This document shows, piece by piece, positions 17,627 through 27,460 of a DNA stretch of 54,575 nucleotides (position 1 is the first letter of the stretch; the number at the start of each line of letters is the position of its first letter). Below the pieces are notes generated by a model. The model had not been told where the DNA came from. It made no database searches and saw only the letters and a list, made by a program, of their open reading frames with translations. Source of the DNA: Candidatus Eremiobacterota bacterium (GTDB lineage Bacteria; Vulcanimicrobiota; Vulcanimicrobiia; Vulcanimicrobiales; Vulcanimicrobiaceae); contig JAFAKB010000029.1 in NCBI GenBank assembly GCA_019235885.1, forward strand, positions 1-54,575. The letters run 5' to 3'. The position numbers were made by a program, and so were the translations under genes.

Positions 17627-17731
17627 CGGGAGCCGCTCAGGGGCAGCCGCAGGGATTGACGAAGCCGAACAGACGTTCGATAATTTGCCGTCCCCGCCAA
17701 CGCTTTCACCGACCAAGAGGACGCAGCCGGT

Positions 17732-20700
17732 ATGAAGTTCTCGCGCACCTACTCCGCCCCCGGCGAACCCTATGCCGGGATCGCCTTCGAGCCGCGCACG
17801 TCGCGGATCGTGAACCCTGACGGCAAGGTCGTTTTCGAGGCCAAGGACGTCCAGATCCCGGCCGGCTGGAGCCAGGTCGCGACCGACATCCTGGCCCAGA
17901 AGTACTTCCGCAAGGCCGGGGTCCCGGACAAGCTGGTTCCGGTGCGCGAAGAGGGGGTGCCCGAGTGGCTGTGGCGCTCGGAGGCCGCCGACGACGCGAC
18001 CTTCGGGAGCGAGACCGACGCCCGCCAGGTCTTTCACCGCCTCGCCGGCTGCTGGACCTACTGGGGCTTCAAGCACGGCTACTTCGACGACGAGTTCGAA
18101 GCCCGCGCCTATTACGACGAGATGTGCGCGATGCTCGCGCTGCAGATCGGAGCGCCTAACTCGCCTCAATGGTTTAATACGGGACTGCATTGGGCGTATG
18201 GGATCTCTGGGCCGGCTCAGGGCCACTATTATGTCGATCCGAAGACCCGTGAACTCGCGGAATCAGCGAACGCGTACGAACACGCGTCAGCGCACGCTTG
18301 TTTTATTCAGAGCGTCAAAGACGATCTGGTCAATGAAGGCGGGATCATGGATCTTTGGGTCCGTGAAGCGCGCATTTTTAAGCACGGGGCCGGCACGGGA
18401 TCCAACTTCTCCAACATTCGCGGCGAAGGCGAGCGTTTGTCCGGAGGCGGTACGAGCTCGGGACTGATGTCGTTTCTGCGTGTTGGTGACCGCGCCGCGG
18501 GCTCGATCAAGAGCGGCGGCACGACTCGCCGCGCCGCGAAGATGGTCGTGTTGAACCTCGATCATCCGGACATCGAGGACTTCATCACATGGAAGGTATC
18601 CGAGGAACAAAAGGTCTCCGATCTCGTCACCGGTTCGATCACGTGCGAGAAATACCTCAATCTCATCATGAAGGCGGCTACCGATGAGTCACTTCCGGAA
18701 AGCGCGCGGCTTGATCCGACGCTTAATCCCGGACTGAAGGCAGCGATTCGGACGGCTCTTTCATTTGGCATTCCGCAAGCGAACGTACAGTATGCGCTGG
18801 ACTTTGCGAAGCAAGGCTACAAAGAGCTTACGATCGAGACGTACGACACGAACTGGGATTCGAAAGCGTACGGCACAGTCTCGGGGCAGAACTCGAACAA
18901 CTCGGTTCGCATTCCGAACGAATTCTTCGCGCGGCTTGACGCGGCGCAGTCATGGGATCTCACTTCGCGCACGACCGGCTCCGTCATAAAGACGGTTCCC
19001 GCCGACGAACTATGGGAGAAGATCGCGGTAGCGGCGTGGCAGTGCGCCGACCCAGGCGTTCAATTCGATACGACGATCAATGAATGGCATACGTGCATTT
19101 CCGATGGACGCATTAATGCAAGTAATCCATGCAGTGAGTACCTTTTTTTGGATGATACTGGATGCAACTTGTCCAGTCTCAATTTGGTCAAATTCCTCGA
19201 CGAAAATGGGCATTTTAGCGCTCGGCGTTTCTCCGAAGCATGCCGCATCTGGACGTTTACGCTCGAGATCACGGTTCTCATGGCGCAATATCCCTCGCGG
19301 GCAATTGCGCAGCGGTCGTTCGACTACCGCACACTCGGTTTAGGGTATGCAAACCTCGGCACGCTGCTGATGCGTCTCGGCCTGCCGTACGACTCCGAGG
19401 AAGGCTTCGGTTGGTGCGCTGCGATCTCGTCACTCATGACAGGCTCCGCGTACAAGACCTCAGCCGAGATTGCTCGCGAAGTGGGACCGTTTCCGGCATA
19501 CGATCGCAATGCCGAGAGCATGGGACGCGTTATGCGCAATCATCGCCGAGCCGCCTACGCCGTTCCAAACGACGAATACGAAGAGCTGACCATTCCGCCG
19601 ACGACGCACGCGCCGACGCTGTTTACGCAGGAGACATGGGCGCTGGCGCGCTCGGCGTGGGACAATGCGCTGGCAATCGGCGAGGTCGCCGGCTACCGCA
19701 ACGCGCAGGTTACCGTAATCGCACCGACCGGATGCCTCGTCGGAGATTCGCTTGTTACGACAGACCGCGGCCTCATGCGGCTGAACCGGCTGGGGAACGT
19801 CGACGGCGAGAAGTGGCAAGACGTTGAGTTCAATGTCTTAACGGATGACGGCGAGCAGCGCGCGACGAAGTTCTTCGTCAACGGCGTGGAGCCGACGCGC
19901 CGAATTACGACGGCGAGCGGCTACGTCATACAAGGCACGCCCACACACCGTATTAAGGTCGTGGACCCCGAAACGCGCGATCTTCGCTGGAAGCGTTTCG
20001 CGGACGTTACAAGCGATGACGTCGTCGCCCTGTCGCTCGGCGCCTTGGCCGGCACGCCTCGGACGGTGAACCTCCCGCCGCTTGGCGAGGAATATTGGAT
20101 CGCGGACTTCACCACCCGTGTCCCTCGCACGATGACGCCCGAACTGGCGGAGCTGGTCGGCTATTTCATGGGCGACGGATCCCTTCATGCGAAAGGCTTG
20201 CGCTTCTGCGTAGCGAGTGGCGATTGGGATGTTCTGTCGCATCTCTCCGACAGCATTCGCACGCTGTTCGGCATCGAGCCAATTTCGACGGACAAGGGCG
20301 GCTATGTCGAATTGGCCGCCAACTCGGTCTCGCTGACGATGTGGTGGGAGGCGTGCGGCTTCGCGAAACACCCGCCGACGTTCGACCATCGCGGCAAGGG
20401 CTACGTCGCACGCGTGCCGGACGCGGTCCTCGCGACAAACGATCCGGCGGTGTACGGCGCGTTCATTCGCGGCGTCTTCGAAGCGGACGGTACCGTGACG
20501 AATGGTGCGGCCTGCTGGTCGACGGTGAACAAGACGTTCTCCGACGACGTGAAGGCGATCATGCTCGCTCTCGGCATCCCGACGAGCACGAAGATCAATA
20601 TTTCCGGTTGGGGCCAGTCTGAGGTCTATGTCGTGCGGGTTCGCAATGCGGCCTATGCCGCTAGTTTCAGCGAGCGAATCGGGTTCATCGGAGCGCGCAA

Positions 20701-22582
20701 GCGCAACGCTGTAACGCCGTGCGATGCGTGGCAAGGCACCAAAGGCGATAGAGTGTACCTTCCCGATTCGTTGGTTCGAAATCTGATCCCTAACGGTAGC
20801 GATCTCTACACACGAACTCAGCTGTATCGCCACCGCCACGATGGCGCGGTTAGCCGAGCCACCGCGACGGCACTTCTCGAGCGCACCGAACACCCGCGTG
20901 TTGCGACCGCGCTCCAATTCTTCTACGACACCGTCGCGACGAACGAGGACGGAGGCGAGCAGCTCACCTACGACCTCTCCGTCCCAGCAAACGTGACCTA
21001 CTTCGCGAACGGCTTTATTTCGCACAACACGATCGGCCTGGTGATGGATTGCGACACCACCGGGATCGAGCCGGACTTCGCCTTGGTGAAGTTCAAGAAG
21101 CTCGCTGGGGGCGGGTATTTCAAGATCGTCAACCAGTCGGTCGAGTCGGCGCTGCGGCGTCTCGGTTATAGCAACGAGCAGATCGCCGCGATCGAGACGT
21201 TTGCCAAGGGAACGAACACGCTTCAGGGAACGCCGCACATCAACAAGGCGACGTTGCGGGCAAAGGGCTTCGACGACGACGCGCTCGCGAAGATCGAAGC
21301 GCAGCTGCCCGGCGCGTTCGAGATCGGCTTCGCCTTCAACCAGCATGTGTTGGGCGAGGAGTTCTGCCGCAACGTGCTCGGCATGACCGACGAACAGCTC
21401 GCCGACTGGAACTTCTCGATCCTGCGCGATGCGCTCGGCTTTACGCAAACGCAGATCGAGGAAGCATCGGACGTGATCTGTGGGCGCATGACGCTTGAGG
21501 GAGCGCCATTCCTGAAGGAAGAGCATCTGCCGGTGTTCGACTGCGCGACCCCATGCGGCAAGCACGGCGCACGGTTTATCCGCCCTCTAGCGCACGTCGA
21601 TATGATGGCCGCAGCGCAGCCGTCGATTTCCGGCGCACTCTCGAAGACAATAAATTTGCCGCAAACGGCGACAATCGCGGACGTAAAAGAAGCCTACCGC
21701 TACGCCTGGGAAAAGATGATCAAGGCGGTCGCGCTCTACCGCGACGGATCGAAGCTCTCGCAGCCGCTCGCGGCCTCGTACGACGTCGGCGGACCGGAAG
21801 AGCTAGAACAGCCGCAGGCCGCGTTCGAAGGGCCGGTTCGGATGGCGGAGCGGCTCGTGTACCGCTACATCGCGAAGCGCCGGCGGATGCCGGATCGTCG
21901 CGGCGGCTACACGCAGAAGGCAATCGTTGGCGGCCACAAAGTCTACCTGCGGACCGGCGAGTACGACGACAAGACGCTCGGCGAGATCTTCATCGACATG
22001 CACAAGGAAGGCGCCGCCTTCCGCAGCCTGATGAACAACTTCGCGATCGCGGTCTCGCTCGGGCTTCAACACGGCGTGCCGCTCGAAGAGTACGTCGACG
22101 CGTTCACCTTCACGCGCTTCGAACCGAACGGACCGGTCGTCGGCCACGCCAACATCAAGATGGCGACGTCGATCCTCGACTACATCTTCCGCGAGCTCGC
22201 CGTGAGCTATCTGGGCCGTTACGACCTCGCGCAGGTGCAGCCGTCCCAGGCCGTCGACGCAATGGGCCCGGACCCGGAATACATCGCTGAAGAACTCGGC
22301 GAAGTGCACTACGTACCAACGCCGGCAATCCCGCCGAAGGCGGGTACGCCGACATCGACGGCGGTCGTCGCGCGAGTTTCGGAACCGGTCGGCGCCGTCG
22401 CTTCGGCGCCGACGCCGGTCGGCACGGTGGCGAAAGGTCAGGCCGTCGCATCAAAGGCGCGCGAGGCGATCGCCAAGGGCTACAGCGGCGACGCCTGCAC
22501 GCAATGCGGCCAGTTCACGCTCGTCCGTAACGGCACGTGCCTGAAGTGCGACAGCTGCGGCGCGACGAGCGGCTGTAGTTAA
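17732..22582 (+). CDS. nrdJ: Vitamin B12-dependent (class II) ribonucleotide reductase with intein
   Basis: NrdJ reduces ribonucleotides to deoxyribonucleotides with adenosylcobalamin and needs no oxygen. The 1616-residue precursor contains a 432-residue intein (residues 668-1099), so the mature enzyme is about 1184 residues. By comparison with the Thermotoga enzyme, Cys467 (NPCSEYLF) should be the thiyl radical residue and Cys190 with Cys478 the redox pair; all three are present and 467/478 are spaced by 11 as expected. The C-terminus carries a CxxC...CxxC zinc-ribbon-like tail ([13 protein letters not shown]) that feeds electrons. Expression is probably under NrdR. Codon use drops to a lower-GC pattern between about 18155 and 19560 and within the intein. 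Confidence 0.97.
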   Translation: MKFSRTYSAPGEPYAGIAFEPRTSRIVNPDGKVVFEAKDVQIPAGWSQVATDILAQKYFRKAGVPDKLVPVREEGVPEWLWRSEAADDATFGSETDARQVFHRLAGCWTYWGFKHGYFDDEFEARAYYDEMCAMLALQIGAPNSPQWFNTGLHWAYGISGPAQGHYYVDPKTRELAESANAYEHASAHACFIQSVKDDLVNEGGIMDLWVREARIFKHGAGTGSNFSNIRGEGERLSGGGTSSGLMSFLRVGDRAAGSIKSGGTTRRAAKMVVLNLDHPDIEDFITWKVSEEQKVSDLVTGSITCEKYLNLIMKAATDESLPESARLDPTLNPGLKAAIRTALSFGIPQANVQYALDFAKQGYKELTIETYDTNWDSKAYGTVSGQNSNNSVRIPNEFFARLDAAQSWDLTSRTTGSVIKTVPADELWEKIAVAAWQCADPGVQFDTTINEWHTCISDGRINASNPCSEYLFLDDTGCNLSSLNLVKFLDENGHFSARRFSEACRIWTFTLEITVLMAQYPSRAIAQRSFDYRTLGLGYANLGTLLMRLGLPYDSEEGFGWCAAISSLMTGSAYKTSAEIAREVGPFPAYDRNAESMGRVMRNHRRAAYAVPNDEYEELTIPPTTHAPTLFTQETWALARSAWDNALAIGEVAGYRNAQVTVIAPTGCLVGDSLVTTDRGLMRLNRLGNVDGEKWQDVEFNVLTDDGEQRATKFFVNGVEPTRRITTASGYVIQGTPTHRIKVVDPETRDLRWKRFADVTSDDVVALSLGALAGTPRTVNLPPLGEEYWIADFTTRVPRTMTPELAELVGYFMGDGSLHAKGLRFCVASGDWDVLSHLSDSIRTLFGIEPISTDKGGYVELAANSVSLTMWWEACGFAKHPPTFDHRGKGYVARVPDAVLATNDPAVYGAFIRGVFEADGTVTNGAACWSTVNKTFSDDVKAIMLALGIPTSTKINISGWGQSEVYVVRVRNAAYAASFSERIGFIGARKRNAVTPCDAWQGTKGDRVYLPDSLVRNLIPNGSDLYTRTQLYRHRHDGAVSRATATALLERTEHPRVATALQFFYDTVATNEDGGEQLTYDLSVPANVTYFANGFISHNTIGLVMDCDTTGIEPDFALVKFKKLAGGGYFKIVNQSVESALRRLGYSNEQIAAIETFAKGTNTLQGTPHINKATLRAKGFDDDALAKIEAQLPGAFEIGFAFNQHVLGEEFCRNVLGMTDEQLADWNFSILRDALGFTQTQIEEASDVICGRMTLEGAPFLKEEHLPVFDCATPCGKHGARFIRPLAHVDMMAAAQPSISGALSKTINLPQTATIADVKEAYRYAWEKMIKAVALYRDGSKLSQPLAASYDVGGPEELEQPQAAFEGPVRMAERLVYRYIAKRRRMPDRRGGYTQKAIVGGHKVYLRTGEYDDKTLGEIFIDMHKEGAAFRSLMNNFAIAVSLGLQHGVPLEEYVDAFTFTRFEPNGPVVGHANIKMATSILDYIFRELAVSYLGRYDLAQVQPSQAVDAMGPDPEYIAEELGEVHYVPTPAIPPKAGTPTSTAVVARVSEPVGAVASAPTPVGTVAKGQAVASKAREAIAKGYSGDACTQCGQFTLVRNGTCLKCDSCGATSGCS
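19733..21028 (+). mobile_element. Intein with LAGLIDADG homing endonuclease in NrdJ
   Basis: The intein begins at Cys668 directly after VIAPTG and ends at Asn1099 before Thr+1 ([12 protein letters not shown]). The joined extein reads APTG-TIGL, the normal uninterrupted NrdJ sequence. Block A is [10 protein letters not shown], block B is GTPTHRIKV with the TxxH motif, and the C-terminal block is [13 protein letters not shown] with the terminal His-Asn. Two dodecapeptide endonuclease motifs, [11 protein letters not shown] and [11 protein letters not shown], keep their acidic residues, so the homing endonuclease may be active. The frame is uninterrupted throughout. The insertion lies in a conserved active-site loop, as is common for inteins. 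Confidence 0.95.
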
Positions 22583-22653
22583 AAAGTCCCGGATTTTCAT
22601 CAGATGCTACAACTCTCCGTCTGATGGTCGTGTCTCGAAGCTCGTGATTCCGA

Positions 22654-22690
22654 GGGGTTGCCGGATATTCGTCGGCAGCCCCTTCTCCTT
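22654..22690 (+). terminator. Probable terminator of nrdJ
   Basis: A 10-bp stem (GGGGTTGCCG / CGGCAGCCCC, one G-T pair) closes a 9-nt loop and is followed by TTCTCCTT. A second weaker hairpin, CATCAGA / TCTGATG at 22598-22626, lies just upstream. Both sit between the convergent nrdJ and CBASS operons and may stop transcripts from either side. Confidence 0.6.
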
Positions 22691-23546
22691 ATGCGGAAGC
22701 ATGCGAACGTGATTTTGTTCGCGAACGCCGTTCCGCCCAGAGCCGATTGATGCACTCTTGGTGCCGCTCATAGATTCCTGGCGGAAACATTGGTGCGCCC
22801 TCTACGGTCGAATTGTACTCCGTGAGCACTGCTACGATTTCAGGGGACAGTGCGTCACGCTTCGTTACAGCATCCAACCGTAGTAGAAGCTGGTCTAGTC
22901 TGCGCTGCGCGCGATCAAAGGAGATGAGCGCGCCGAACATGTCGGCGACAACGACCACGCTGAACGCTGCCGCAATCGCGCGCACCGCCGACAGTCTTGT
23001 CGGCATGGCCACAGGCACCAAGCCCACTATCGCCGCAATGGTTACGAGGCCTAGTATCCCAAACATTATGGTCGTAAACGTCTTGCTATGGCGCATAAGT
23101 TGGCTAGACCAGAATGCCGATTCTTCCAGCATCTCAACGAGGCGTTCGGCACCCCGCGACGCTCGGGTCGCGTAGTACGCCGGATCCTCATTCGCTTTAC
23201 CCGCCGCCGAAGAAACCGAGAAATCGGTTTCACGCTGTAGACGCTCATTTGGGCGCAGCTGCAGTCCGAGCCCTTCAACGAGCAATGACGCTCGCCGCGC
23301 CCGCTCCGCTCGGTCACGACTGCCTCGATATCGTAGGGCTATCATCGCCCACGCTATAGTTAGGAACAATGATGCCGTTGCAACTATATAAGCGCCTATA
23401 TCATCTCCGACGTACACGGCTATCACTGCTGTAAGCGCGATTAAGCATTGAATGGCGCCGATCGCAAGCAAAAGCCGCGCGGCCCGCGCGAATTCTGCTC
23501 GCTGCATTCCTGTCAGGCGCACTTCCTCTGCGCACCAATCGTCCAT
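22689..23546 (-). CDS. CBASS S-4TM-type membrane effector
   Basis: The 285-residue protein has four hydrophobic helices in two pairs (about residues 24-45, 50-71, 167-190 and 196-218), with a cytoplasmic loop between the pairs and a soluble C-terminal region. This is the layout of SMODS-associated 4TM (S-4TM) effectors, which are thought to disrupt the inner membrane when a CD-NTase product binds them, killing the infected cell. It starts 2 bp after the CD-NTase stop, so it is the last gene of a five-gene CBASS operon. The assignment rests on topology and position, since the family has few fixed motifs. Confidence 0.75.
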   Translation of the reverse strand: MDDWCAEEVRLTGMQRAEFARAARLLLAIGAIQCLIALTAVIAVYVGDDIGAYIVATASLFLTIAWAMIALRYRGSRDRAERARRASLLVEGLGLQLRPNERLQRETDFSVSSAAGKANEDPAYYATRASRGAERLVEMLEESAFWSSQLMRHSKTFTTIMFGILGLVTIAAIVGLVPVAMPTRLSAVRAIAAAFSVVVVADMFGALISFDRAQRRLDQLLLRLDAVTKRDALSPEIVAVLTEYNSTVEGAPMFPPGIYERHQECINRLWAERRSRTKSRSHASA

Positions 23547-23548
23547 TG

Positions 23549-24424
23549 CTATGATTTTGGAAAGAGATCGCCGAACACGGAGCGCCAGATAGACAGGGCC
23601 TCACTAGTCCGGCCCTGTTGGTCCGCGCGAAACGCGTTTGCCGCCTGAATCTCCGCCTGCCGCAGCGCATCGCGTGCCGCCCGGCAGGCAGCGTCGCTCA
23701 TCTCGTCTGATACGTCGGGCCCGAGATGAGCTGGGTCGGGCCAGACCTGCGCAATGCTACATGCGGCAGCCGCAAAGAATCGCCGCACTTCATCTGGATA
23801 GGCGTTAAACGGAGCATCTACGAGCTCGAGCGCCATGACCTCGATGAGAAACGACGGGACTATCGGGCAGCCCGCGTTTCGGTTCCAACCCTTCACCATT
23901 TTGACGAGCGGGACCCAGTTGCCGTCAAGCTCCGCATTCTTTGCCGTGGCGCTCTCAGCGTGGACCTGCGGGTCTGTGTTGATCCAGTTGCCCAGCTTAC
24001 CGTCCGGAATCGAATAATATGACTTCGTTTCGAACGCTGGCACGACGTCAATACTGAGAACGCGGTCGTCTTGTGAACCCGTCGACTGGTCGAACAGGAC
24101 GGTCACACAGCGACGGTCATTCACAACGCTCGAGCGACCATAGACATTTACCAAGCAGTTCTCGACCGCAGTAAGTGTCTCTTGAGGCGGATCCTGTCTT
24201 CGGCCCGCCTCATCCGACCCGAACACGACAAAGACGTCAACGTCCCGCAGCGGCTTCGTCTTGGTATGTCTCGCATACGATCCCGTGAGAAAATCCGTCT
24301 TCACGTCGAACGCCGCCTTCATGCAAGAGCGGACCTCCTGCTGCCGACTGCTTGCGTCGTCTTGCTCGCCTTTGGTGATTTCGAGCCGCTTCTTATATTT
24401 CAGGAATGCTTCATTTACTGTCAT
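23549..24424 (-). CDS. CBASS CD-NTase (cGAS/DncV-like nucleotidyltransferase)
   Basis: The enzyme makes a cyclic oligonucleotide signal on phage infection. The 291-residue protein has the nucleotidyltransferase signature GS (48-49, in FLTGSYAR) followed by DVDVF with D61 and D63, and a third acidic residue D126 in SIDVVPAF; all three metal-binding aspartates are therefore present. A helical OAS1-type C-terminal region follows (WVPLVKMVKGWNR, PSFLIEVMALEL). It overlaps the HORMA gene by 4 bp. HORMA/TRIP13-associated enzymes mostly belong to clades C and D and often make cyclic trinucleotides, but the product here cannot be read from sequence. Confidence 0.93.
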   Translation of the reverse strand: MTVNEAFLKYKKRLEITKGEQDDASSRQQEVRSCMKAAFDVKTDFLTGSYARHTKTKPLRDVDVFVVFGSDEAGRRQDPPQETLTAVENCLVNVYGRSSVVNDRRCVTVLFDQSTGSQDDRVLSIDVVPAFETKSYYSIPDGKLGNWINTDPQVHAESATAKNAELDGNWVPLVKMVKGWNRNAGCPIVPSFLIEVMALELVDAPFNAYPDEVRRFFAAAACSIAQVWPDPAHLGPDVSDEMSDAACRAARDALRQAEIQAANAFRADQQGRTSEALSIWRSVFGDLFPKS

Positions 24425-24930
24425 GTCCGCGACTTCCAGTAGGTAAGACCCGCGGTGATGGCGGGCGAAGCGATGATTGTCCCCGCGGATCGACCAAGCA
24501 TAGCTGAAACAGAACGCAATTCTGCAGGCCCCATCGCTGCTATCTCTGCTCGACCGGCTTCTGCGCTGAGCACAAGGCGATACTTTGCGTTCGCCGGTGG
24601 CAACGTGCTTTTCGCGATCGTTCGCGCGAGATGATCACGATCGAGCCACATGTCGTCCGCAACACCGTTACCATCATACGCGACCGGAATATCCCAACGC
24701 GCTGAGGCTACCGACGCGCCCGGGACATAAAATTCAATCGTAACTGCCGTCAGGTGGCCGCTTTCAAGCCATGTTTTCACAGCTTGGCCGACAATCTTCC
24801 AGTCGTCGAGTAGGGCGTCCGGCTGCAGGCCGAGGCCTTCGATCAGCCGGATTAGAGCCGTCCTCATCGAGTCCGCGACAAAAGTAACGCTGTGCGTTCT
24901 ACTATACGCATAGGTAGCGATCGTAGTCAC
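24421..24930 (-). CDS. CBASS HORMA-domain protein (Cap7-like)
   Basis: The 169-residue protein begins with the pattern common to bacterial HORMA family 1: SRTHSVTFVADSMRTALIRL, then GLQPDALLDDWKIVGQAVKTWLESGHLTAV split over the next helices, then a beta strand and a C-terminal safety-belt-like region ending TAGLTYWKS. In type III CBASS, HORMA proteins sense a phage peptide and switch on the CD-NTase, and TRIP13 resets them. It overlaps both the CD-NTase (4 bp) and the upstream 154-aa gene (4 bp). Confidence 0.8.
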   Translation of the reverse strand: MTTIATYAYSRTHSVTFVADSMRTALIRLIEGLGLQPDALLDDWKIVGQAVKTWLESGHLTAVTIEFYVPGASVASARWDIPVAYDGNGVADDMWLDRDHLARTIAKSTLPPANAKYRLVLSAEAGRAEIAAMGPAELRSVSAMLGRSAGTIIASPAITAGLTYWKSRT

Positions 24931-25391
24931 GCCCTGCTCCAGTCGACATCGAATGCGGTTCCCTTTTGGCCGCCGGCACTCAGTGAGTCCTGAACCTCTG
25001 AAATATCGTCATCTAGCCCGATCGCGATAATGCGAGGCGAACATTCCGCGAACATTCTACTTGCCCACGTTCGGTGCTCCGCGGCACAAGGCACGAAGAC
25101 GTTCCAGTCGCCCGCAGTCGGATTCCATCCCAGCGGCGTTACATCGACGTCCGCTGTGAGAGCGTCGACTCCGTAAGACATATAGATGACCAAACGATGG
25201 CTATCGCCGACCACAGTTAACGGGTGTTCCGAGTAGTAGTCCTCGCTCAGCAGAGCCGACATGATTGGCGCCGCCTTAGAGAGCTGGTCGCTATCATTGG
25301 AGTCGTGCGCGACAAGGAGATCAACGATCGTCGCCCAGACTTCTTCCCCAGAACGCACGGGAAGGGCCGCGACGTCTCTACGCAGCTTCAT
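24927..25391 (-). CDS. Unassigned CBASS operon protein, 154 aa
   Basis: I cannot place this protein in a family. It is soluble, slightly acidic, and appears mixed alpha/beta: an N-terminal helix (RSGEEVWATIVDLLVAH), a strand-rich middle (HRLVIYMSYGVDAL, ADVDVTPLGW, WNVFVP) and a C-terminal IIAIGLDDDISEV. It sits between the TRIP13-like ATPase (14-bp overlap) and the HORMA gene (4-bp overlap), so it belongs to the system. Some type III CBASS operons carry a second, divergent HORMA protein at this place, and that is the leading guess; an adaptor or sensor specific to this subtype is the alternative. Confidence 0.6.
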   Translation of the reverse strand: MKLRRDVAALPVRSGEEVWATIVDLLVAHDSNDSDQLSKAAPIMSALLSEDYYSEHPLTVVGDSHRLVIYMSYGVDALTADVDVTPLGWNPTAGDWNVFVPCAAEHRTWASRMFAECSPRIIAIGLDDDISEVQDSLSAGGQKGTAFDVDWSRA

Positions 25392-26262
25392 GAGTTACCT
25401 CGGTGGTCGCGGCGGCTGAACTACGGATCGACTGAATCACGTCCTGGCTCGTCAACAGTGTGGGATCTTTTGCAACTGCGATCGATTGGGCCATGGCGCC
25501 AAGCACGGCTTTCCGCAGACGACGGCCGTCGAGACCCTCTGACGCCCGACAGTACGCGGGCAACTCGTCCTCGAGCTTCTTCAAATGCGGCCAGCCAGTT
25601 TGAAGCGCGGCCAAAACATCTTTGATGATCTCGAGTCGCGCGTCATAGCCGGGAAGGCCAATGTTTTCAATAAGGTCTGCGCGCGACAGCAGCGCTGAGT
25701 CAACCGCCTCAGAGAAGTTGGTGGTCGCGAGGAATATGACACTACGGTGGCGCCGCGCGATCATATCCATGCCCGCGAGCACGGCGTCAGTCGTGCGATG
25801 GACATCAATGGGATTCGCTTCTAAGCTCAGGCGTCGACGATCGGCGGCGAGCGTCTCGACCTCGTCAAGAAGGACGACCAATGGGCCCACCAGCGCCGCC
25901 TCTACGATCGTCTGCGCGAACAGCTGCGTCGTTTGTTGCTGACTCTTTCCGAGGGCAGCGCTGGCCAAGGCATGTGGATCGACCTGCAGTAGCTGAACGG
26001 TATCCTTCGGAAGCATCCTCGCGACCTGATCAGCGAGGCCGAGAGCGAGGGTCGTCTTACCAGTTCCCGGGGGACCGGTGAGCACGAGCAAGCCGTGCAC
26101 CGGCGCCTGTTCAAACGGAAGCGTACGCCGAAGGTTGAGGCCAACCAACGCGTGGGCGAGGAGCCGCTCCCGCTGATCCGCCCCGATTTTGATCGATCGC
26201 CAGTAGCCGGCGTACTCGTCGCGCGGCAACCGTTCTGCGGGTGAAGCCGATCGCGAGCTCAT
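25378..26262 (-). CDS. CBASS TRIP13/Pch2-like AAA+ ATPase (Cap6-like)
   Basis: The 294-residue AAA+ protein has Walker A GPPGTGKT (63-70), Walker B VVLLDEVETLA (D133, E134), sensor 1 VIFLATTNFSEAVD and an arginine-containing segment LLSRADLIENIGLPG typical of TRIP13/Pch2. In type III CBASS this ATPase remodels the HORMA protein and turns the alarm off. I chose the ATG at 26262 (MSSRSASPAERL); the frame is open further upstream to 26451, but that part is not family-like. It is the first gene of the CBASS operon. Confidence 0.88.
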   Translation of the reverse strand: MSSRSASPAERLPRDEYAGYWRSIKIGADQRERLLAHALVGLNLRRTLPFEQAPVHGLLVLTGPPGTGKTTLALGLADQVARMLPKDTVQLLQVDPHALASAALGKSQQQTTQLFAQTIVEAALVGPLVVLLDEVETLAADRRRLSLEANPIDVHRTTDAVLAGMDMIARRHRSVIFLATTNFSEAVDSALLSRADLIENIGLPGYDARLEIIKDVLAALQTGWPHLKKLEDELPAYCRASEGLDGRRLRKAVLGAMAQSIAVAKDPTLLTSQDVIQSIRSSAAATTEVTHEAA

Positions 26263-26801
26263 CGGCGCTTGCCTACGAAACGCAGAGATATGAGAGCCTT
26301 GATCGCCGAGCGCGTCGACATGCGCACCGTCTCCGTCTCCGCACTTCGTACGTGCGGACTCGTTCGCTTCCACAAGAAGCGCCTCGTTACCTCTACATAT
26401 AGTAGGCCTCGTTGCAGATTCCCACAATATATAGGACCAACAAATTATCATGCCATGTGGGCGTGCCAGATGCCTGGCACCTTGCTAGCAACCTAGCGCC
26501 AGCTTAGGAATGCGCGGGCTCTGACATCGCGCTGGCTCGATCGGACTATCGGACGCGATGAAGGTGGATGCCGCTCCTAGCTACCGAGGCGGCCGAAGCG
26601 CCTCCCGTTGCGCAGCGCTTTGTCATCACCAAGCGTCATGATTTTTGCTCTGCTAACGAACGCGCGTTCCGTGTCGCGCTCGCATTGGTCCATCGCGGGA
26701 AAAGGCGCTTTGGGAGATCGGGGTGCGGACCACCTCGACACCCAAAATCATCTCGCACATCGAAAGATACATTGCGGTTCGCATTAACGAACGAGTTGGC
26801 T
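26263..26801. other. Intergenic stretch upstream of CBASS operon
   Basis: About 540 bp without a convincing gene. Its base composition is lower in GC than the chromosome average. The only signal I see is the possible minus-strand promoter at 26399-26427. No inverted repeats of an insertion sequence, tRNA or integrase gene were recognised here. Confidence 0.5.
26399..26427 (-). promoter_or_regulatory. Possible CBASS operon promoter
   Basis: Reading the minus strand, TTGTGG (26427-26422) and TACTAT (26404-26399) are 17 bp apart, each matching 4 of 6 consensus bases. The spacing and the AT-rich setting are right, and the ATPase start lies about 137 bp downstream. The match is only moderate. Confidence 0.3.
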
Positions 26802-27460
26802 ATGTCAACCATCGTTGACGAACTACAAGAAGACGCCTTCCGCCAAAGAACAAGTGATGAAAAACATTGCGCACCTATTCGAACCACGCATTGTCAAAGC
26901 CGCGTTTCAGACGCTCGACGTAGAACGGCAACCCACCAAGAAATTCGAGCTTATAGCCGCCCTAGTTATGCACCGCGTGTACGAGCACCAATGGAGTGAG
27001 CCTACGAAGATCGGCTTCTATTTATCGCAAAAGGCCGCGGACGTTTTGCAGAACACGACCAACCCCGATCATTCGCTATTAGTTCGAACGCTCTGCGATG
27101 GGATTGCCGAGGATAATGACACCGATTTTTATGATCGTTGGCGAATCGCAACGCTGTATGCAAGAGTTCCAGTTAAAACGCTTCGGCTTCGACGATAGCA
27201 ACTCTCCGGAGGCTCTCGCGACGTATCTCAACAGCATGGCAAACCAATACGCACCAAGCGGGGCTACATGTCTCGTCTATCTGCGCAATCTTGCTAGTAT
27301 TGCGTCTGATCTCGCACGCATCGCCGGTCTTGTGGACAAGAAGGCTTTCCCGTTTTCTGAACTTCTTCTCATTGGCGAGGCGAACGGCAAGTTCGTCGTC
27401 GCCAGTCTACTGCCAGAAGAGGGATTTAGCACCTATGACCTTAATGTCGCGGTCTTGTAG
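26802..27460 (+). pseudogene. Hypothetical gene broken by two +1 frameshifts
   Basis: Three consecutive reading frames join into one sensible protein if two single extra bases are removed. Frame one begins ATG 26802 (MSTIVDELQEDA); near 26835 it continues as SAKEQVMKNIAHLFEPRI in the next frame; near 27113 it continues as PIFMIVGESQRCMQEF in the third, running to the stop at 27460. The repaired protein would have 218 residues and reads smoothly across both joins. I recognise no family. It may have been a cargo gene of the same island as the CBASS operon. Two overlapping small genes (26857-27198 and 27131-27460) are the alternative reading. Confidence 0.5.

Noticed and set aside
17595-17731. 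Cobalamin riboswitch in the nrdJ leader
   Set aside because: The leader is only about 140 nt and I see no B12-box sequence; NrdR boxes explain the regulation better.
19838-21565. A 575-codon minus-strand open frame
   Set aside because: It is antisense to the nrdJ intein and extein, which are clearly coding.
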